Shown here piece after piece: positions 23,699 through 26,851 of a DNA stretch of 26,851 nucleotides. This stretch comes from an uncultured Alphaproteobacteria bacterium. Lineage in GTDB: Bacteria > Pseudomonadota > Alphaproteobacteria > Rhizobiales > Pleomorphomonadaceae. Position 1 is the first letter of the stretch. Each line of letters begins with the position of its first letter. Position numbers and translations under genes: made by a program. The notes beneath the pieces are model-generated. The model searched no databases and was not told where the DNA came from. It was given only the letters and a program-made list of their open reading frames with translations. Location of the stretch: NCBI GenBank assembly GCA_937900425.1, contig CALCDT010000298.1:1-26851 (forward strand), given 5' to 3'.

Positions 23699-23824
23699 AT
23701 GATTCGCCGCCAATGGTTCCTCGTTCCGTTGTTCGTCGCCGACGATGTGGTCGAGAGGATCACGAACGGCACAATCACCGACTACACCTATGACCCGAAA
23801 TCAGCTCGCCTGATCGAGGCGTGA
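23699..23824 (+). CDS. Small hypothetical protein, possible remnant
   Basis: A 41-codon frame from ATG to TGA: MIRRQWFLVPLFVADDVVER, then a continuation ending in YDPKSARLIEA. The composition is protein-like, with an amphipathic helix and acidic turn, but no clear ribosome site is seen and I do not recognise the family. It follows a perfect inverted repeat. It could be a tiny real gene or the end of a decayed one. Confidence 0.35.
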   Translation: MIRRQWFLVPLFVADDVVERITNGTITDYTYDPKSARLIEA

Positions 23825-23864
23825 CGCCAGACGACTAGCGGAAATGCCGGCACTGGACGCATTT

Positions 23865-23888
23865 GGGGGTATAATTGGGGGTATCGAG
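23865..23888. repeat. GGGGGTAT direct repeats at the proposed right end of the island
   Basis: GGGGGTAT at 23865-23872 and GGGGGTATCGAG at 23877-23888, 12 bases apart. The latter equals 191-202 in front of the integrase. AT-rich DNA follows (23889-23930), unlike the surroundings. Candidate integrase arm sites near attR. Confidence 0.6.
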
Positions 23889-23928
23889 AAAAATCGAAAT
23901 TAAAATCTCTATATGTATCAGTTAGATA

Positions 23929-24342
23929 TCACGCGGATGTGATGTCCTTCAGCCCACTTTCTTCCTGTCCATTCTCGATGGCGGCGGCGCCGGCGCGGTC
24001 CAGGGTTTCGATGGCCCGGCCGTGAACGCGGGAGATCGACGCGTCGGTCTCGACCGGTTCTTCGCCGTTCGGGGCGACGAGGATGGGTCCGTCCCGCCGA
24101 CCGAGACCAGAGGGATCGGTCCGACGGCCGGGGTGGAGGTCTCGACGAGCAATGCGGACCTGAAAGGCGGCGGGTTCATCGGACCAGTTCGTGGCGAGCG
24201 GGTCGACGCCGACACGGATCCGGGCCGAGACGATAGGCGTGCGCCTCGCGAAACGTTCGGGTGAATCCGTGGCAAACGACGACGTCGAGCAGATGTCGTC
24301 GGGACGTGGTGAATTTCTCCGCCTTCGACTCGCCGACGGCAC
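23929..24342 (-). other. Uncertain open frame between island and LysR gene
   Basis: A 137-codon frame from a weak GTG start. Codon use looks coding only over the middle (about 24000-24250). I recognise no family. It may be the remains of a chromosomal gene cut by the island's arrival, or chance in GC-rich DNA. From 24343 to the LysR stop at 24416 I see nothing. Confidence 0.2.
23945..23963. other. Weak candidate for the right attachment site
   Basis: GTCCTTCAGC then CCACTTTCT resembles the tRNA-Thr 3' end and its flank (48-70: GTCCCTTCAGCGGCACCACT then TTCT), with one base and then four bases missing. It lies 57 bases beyond the GGGGGTAT repeats, where attR is expected. The match is gapped and could be chance. 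Confidence 0.25.
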
Positions 24343-24415
24343 GTGGAGGAGGGGATCACCGTGCGAAACGGGCTCCGCCCCGGCTTCGCGTGCGGACGTT
24401 CTCCGTGCGCCCGGT

Positions 24416-25318
24416 TCAACCCGCCGCCAGCCGTTCGAGCGCCGTCGCCAGCTGGATCGCGAAGCGGGCGGAGGCGACGGGGAGGGCGCGGCCGCGCATC
24501 TGGCCGAGCAGCAGGCGGCCGGCCGGCAGGTCCCTGGCGGCGATCGGCCGGATCGCGAGTCGGGCGTCGCCGCCGGGGTCGAGGCCGATCGGCAGCTGGA
24601 AGCTGACGGCGCGCTCGTGCAGCACGTAATGGCGCATCAGCTCGAAGGATTCCGCCTCGATCGCCGGCCGCAGCGCATAGCCGCGCCTGCGGGCGGCGAG
24701 GTCGAGGAGGTGGCGCACGCCGTAGGGGGCGGTCGGGATGACATGGGTGCGGGCGAGGCAGTCGCGCAGGCGCAATTCGTCCTTCGCCGCCAGCGGATCG
24801 TCGGACGCGAGAATGGCGTGGACCGGCTGGGGGACGGCGGAGAGCACCTCGAAGTCGGCGAGATGCATCGGCTCGAAGACGAGGGCGAGGTCGCTGGCGA
24901 AGTCGGCGAGGTCCTTCTCGGCCGCGGCGCGGTCGCGCACGCTGACGGTGAAGGTGACGCCTGGATGGTCGCGGCGGAAGCGGGCGATCTCCGCCGGCAT
25001 GAAGTAGGGCAGCAGCGCCTGCGAACAGGCGATGCGGACGTGGCCGCGGCGCACGCCCGAAAGATCGGCGACGAGGGCGCGGACCCGGGCGAGATCGTGC
25101 TCCTGGGTGCGCAGATGCTGCACCAGCAGTTCGCCGGCGGCGTTGAGGCGGACCCCGCGCGGCAGGCGCTCGAAGATCGGCGCGCCGAACTCGGCCTCGA
25201 ACTGCAGCACGCGGCGGGTCAGCGCCGAGGCGGTGATGTGCATGTCCTCGGCCGCCTTGCGGATCGAGCCGGCGCGCAGGATGCCCTCGATCAGCCGAAA
25301 GGTCTGCAAGTGCTTCAT
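24416..25318 (-). CDS. LysR-family transcriptional regulator
   Basis: A 300-residue LysR protein, normal length. The N-terminal winged helix-turn-helix (1-60) reads FRLIEGILRAGSIRKAAEDM and ITASALTRRVLQFEAEFG, then PIFERLPRGVRLNAAGELL. A linker helix leads to the co-inducer-binding domain (about 90-295, from GHVRIACSQALLPYFMP). ATG 25318 gives the standard N-terminus; the frame extends 20 codons upstream without support. It is divergent from the allophanate hydrolase gene, the usual layout when a LysR protein controls its neighbour, so it may regulate urea/allophanate or related nitrogen use (inference). It lies outside the island. Confidence 0.94.
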   Translation of the reverse strand: MKHLQTFRLIEGILRAGSIRKAAEDMHITASALTRRVLQFEAEFGAPIFERLPRGVRLNAAGELLVQHLRTQEHDLARVRALVADLSGVRRGHVRIACSQALLPYFMPAEIARFRRDHPGVTFTVSVRDRAAAEKDLADFASDLALVFEPMHLADFEVLSAVPQPVHAILASDDPLAAKDELRLRDCLARTHVIPTAPYGVRHLLDLAARRRGYALRPAIEAESFELMRHYVLHERAVSFQLPIGLDPGGDARLAIRPIAARDLPAGRLLLGQMRGRALPVASARFAIQLATALERLAAG

Positions 25319-25364
25319 GACGCTTCTCAAAACACGAGCGTTGTCGATTTCTGCATCGCTCACG

Positions 25365-25377
25365 TGCCAAACTAGCA
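25365..25377. promoter_or_regulatory. Candidate LysR-binding site (T-N11-A)
   Basis: TGCCAAACTAGCA has the T-N11-A form with TGC/GCA arms and lies 47 bases upstream of the LysR start, in the divergent region shared with the allophanate hydrolase gene (25319-25569). The rest of that region shows nothing specific. Confidence 0.35.
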
Positions 25378-25569
25378 TTTGTCGGCATCACCGGTCATCC
25401 GCATGCTCGCCGGCGAAGGCTCCGGGACGGGTGCTCCGCCCCCGTAGCGAGCCGCGGTGACGAGGACGGAGCGTTCCGGCGCCGTCTCGCCTCCTCCAGC
25501 GCCATCGCCGGCTCGAGCCGGACGGGAGGCGCGAGACCCGTCTACGGCCGCCCGATCGGGAGACGAGCG

Positions 25570-26851
25570 ATGCGTGACCTGCCCTTCACCCTTCCCGCCC
25601 TGGCGGCGGCCTATGGCGCGGGCATCCGCCCCGCCGAGGTCGTCGCCGAGGTCTACCGGCGCCTCGCCGCCGTCGACGATCCGGGCATCTTCATCGCTCT
25701 CAGGCCGCAGGCCGAAGTGGTGGCCGAAGCGGAGGCGCTCGGCGACTTCGATCCGTCAAAACCGCTGTTCGGGGTGCCTTTCGCGGTCAAGGACAACATC
25801 GACGTCGCCGGCTTGCCGACGACGGCGGCCTGCCCCGACTTCGCCTATGCGCCCGAGCGTGACGCCTTCGTCGTCGCCAAGCTGCGCGCGGCCGGGGCGA
25901 TCGTCGTCGGCAAGACCAATCTCGACCAGTTCGCCGCCGGCCTCGTCGGCCTGCGCACGCCCTATCCGGTGCCGCGCAACGCGCTCGATCCGGCGATCGT
26001 GCCGGGCGGCTCGTCGTCGGGTTCGGGCGTCGTCGTCGCCCACGGCGCCGTCGCCTTCGCCCTCGGCACCGACACCGCCGGCTCGGGCCGGGTGCCGGCG
26101 GCGCTCAACAACATCGTCGGCCTCAAGCCGAGCCTCGGCAGCCTGTCGGCCAGCGGGGTGGTGCCGGCCTGCCGCAGCCTCGACACCGTCTCGGTCTTCG
26201 CGATGACGGTCGACGACGCCTTCGCGGTCTACGAGGTCGCCGCCGGCTTCGACGCCGCCGACGCCTGGTCGCGGCGGATGGCGGCGCCGGCGCGGGTGAT
26301 GCTGGACCCGGGCCTTCGGGTTGGCGTGCCGGACGCGGCCAGCATCGAATTCTTCGGCGACGGGGTGCAGGCGGTGTCCTTCGCCGCGAGCGTCGGGCGG
26401 ATCGCCGCACTCGGCGCCGAAGTCGTGCCGGTCGATTTCTCGCCGTTCTACGCCGTCGCCCGGATGCTTTACGAGGGTGCCTGGATCGCCGAGCGCCACG
26501 CCGTCCTCGAGGACCGCCTGCGCGAGCGGCCCGAGACGGTCCACCCGGTCACCCGCTCGATCGTCGCGAAGGCGGAGGGCCTGACGGCCACCGACGCCTT
26601 CCGCGGCCTCTACCGCCTCAAGGAGCTGATCCGCGCGGCCGAACCGGCGCTCACCGCGGTCGATCTCTTCTGCGTGCCGACGATCCCGACCTTCTACACG
26701 GTCGACGACCTCGCCGCCGACCCGATCGGCCCCAACGCCCGGCTCGGAACCTACACCAACTTCGTCAACCTGATGGACCTCTGCGGCCTCGCGGTGCCGG
26801 TCGCGGCCCGGGCCGACGGCCGGCCGGGCGGCGTCACGCTTCTCGCCGCCG
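25570..26851 (+). CDS. atzF: Allophanate hydrolase, amidase domain (3' end outside window)
   Basis: The first 427 codons of an amidase-signature enzyme, open to the window edge. The Ser-cisSer-Lys centre is visible: the Lys in PLFGVPFAVKDNIDVAGLPT, and the serines in VPGGSSSGSGVVVA and GTDTAGSGRVPAALN. The block ARLGTYTNFVNLMDLCGLAV is typical of allophanate hydrolases, which split allophanate to ammonia and carbon dioxide after urea carboxylase. ATG 25570 follows a purine-rich GGGAGACGAGCG. It is divergent from the LysR gene and lies outside the island, so it is probably host metabolism. Confidence 0.92.
   Translation, partial: MRDLPFTLPALAAAYGAGIRPAEVVAEVYRRLAAVDDPGIFIALRPQAEVVAEAEALGDFDPSKPLFGVPFAVKDNIDVAGLPTTAACPDFAYAPERDAFVVAKLRAAGAIVVGKTNLDQFAAGLVGLRTPYPVPRNALDPAIVPGGSSSGSGVVVAHGAVAFALGTDTAGSGRVPAALNNIVGLKPSLGSLSASGVVPACRSLDTVSVFAMTVDDAFAVYEVAAGFDAADAWSRRMAAPARVMLDPGLRVGVPDAASIEFFGDGVQAVSFAASVGRIAALGAEVVPVDFSPFYAVARMLYEGAWIAERHAVLEDRLRERPETVHPVTRSIVAKAEGLTATDAFRGLYRLKELIRAAEPALTAVDLFCVPTIPTFYTVDDLAADPIGPNARLGTYTNFVNLMDLCGLAVPVAARADGRPGGVTLLAA

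Larger units (their letters stand above)
66..23963. mobile_element. Putative tRNA-Thr-integrated genomic island carrying the whole CRISPR-Cas locus
   Basis: Seen: a tRNA 3' end, then a P4-family integrase, then about 20 kb made almost only of CRISPR-Cas genes and arrays, then a right end with GGGGGTAT repeats (23865-23888) identical in core to those before the integrase (191-228). Ordinary host-like genes (LysR regulator, allophanate hydrolase) begin after it. P4-type integrases normally insert into tRNA 3' ends and leave a copy of that end at the far border. Only a weak, gapped copy is visible (about 23945-23963), so the right border is approximate and could be decayed. That it is one element is inference; no plasmid, conjugation or phage structural genes are seen. 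Confidence 0.5.

Noticed and set aside
24022..24264. Plus-strand 80-codon frame in the gap between island and LysR gene
   Set aside because: No domain, no ribosome site, and it is opposite another uncertain frame; not supportable.
23929..24342. Phage terminase-like look of RIRVGVDPLATNWSDE in the uncertain frame
   Set aside because: A short resemblance to the terminase nuclease motif only. The rest of the frame does not follow that family, so no function was assigned.

Overview
The window is high-GC DNA (strong G/C at third codon positions), most consistent with an alphaproteobacterium, probably Hyphomicrobiales/Rhizobiales-like; no species can be named from the sequence alone. It holds a complete type III CRISPR-Cas locus of the rare III-D variant with fused subunits (called III-D2 or III-Dv, as in Synechocystis 6803). 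The locus appears to ride on a tRNA-associated integrative island of about 23.9 kb.

Layout. Positions 1-65 are the 3' part of a tRNA-Thr(CGT). It is followed by a P4-type integrase (230-1477) and a second, unrelated tyrosine recombinase on the other strand (1712-2797). Next come cas6 (2924-3934) and a CARF protein of the NE0113/TIGR02584 family (4052-5278). CRISPR array A, a four-helix membrane protein (5824-6564, minus) and a divergent stand-alone reverse transcriptase with a YADD centre (6842-7714) follow. Arrays B and C come next. A five-gene minus-strand effector operon then reads cas10 > cas7-5-11 > cas7-2x > csx19 > cas7-insertion (18631 down to 9295) with overlapping or nearly touching genes. 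Beyond it lie array D and an adaptation module cas2'(frameshifted) > cas1 > cas2 (minus). A plus-strand signalling module follows: small membrane protein, Csx2-type CARF-HEPN ribonuclease, and Csx16. The right end (about 23.5-23.96 kb) carries decayed fragments and copies of the GGGGGTAT repeats that also sit in front of the left integrase. Outside it are a LysR regulator and a divergent allophanate hydrolase, which look like host chromosome.

How it works together (family knowledge plus inference). Arrays A-D all read leftward from near-identical leaders and give crRNAs with an AGUGAAAC handle, presumably cut by Cas6. The Cas10/Cas7-5-11/Cas7-2x/Csx19/Cas7-insertion complex would bind target RNA. 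Cas10 keeps a GGDD cyclase motif but has no visible HD nuclease, so defence should depend on RNA cleavage and on cyclic-oligoadenylate signalling to the CARF-HEPN protein. Csx16 and perhaps the NE0113 CARF protein could switch the signal off. Cas1, Cas2 and the RT could acquire spacers, possibly from RNA.

The points most worth follow-up are: two uncharacterised membrane proteins embedded in the locus; a palindrome with an AACGTT centre shared by three intergenic regions (before cas10, before the RT, before cas2'/the small membrane protein); duplication of an array-leader-cas7 3' end unit; a cas2-cas1-cas2 arrangement with one cas2 frameshifted; and the mobile-island setting.
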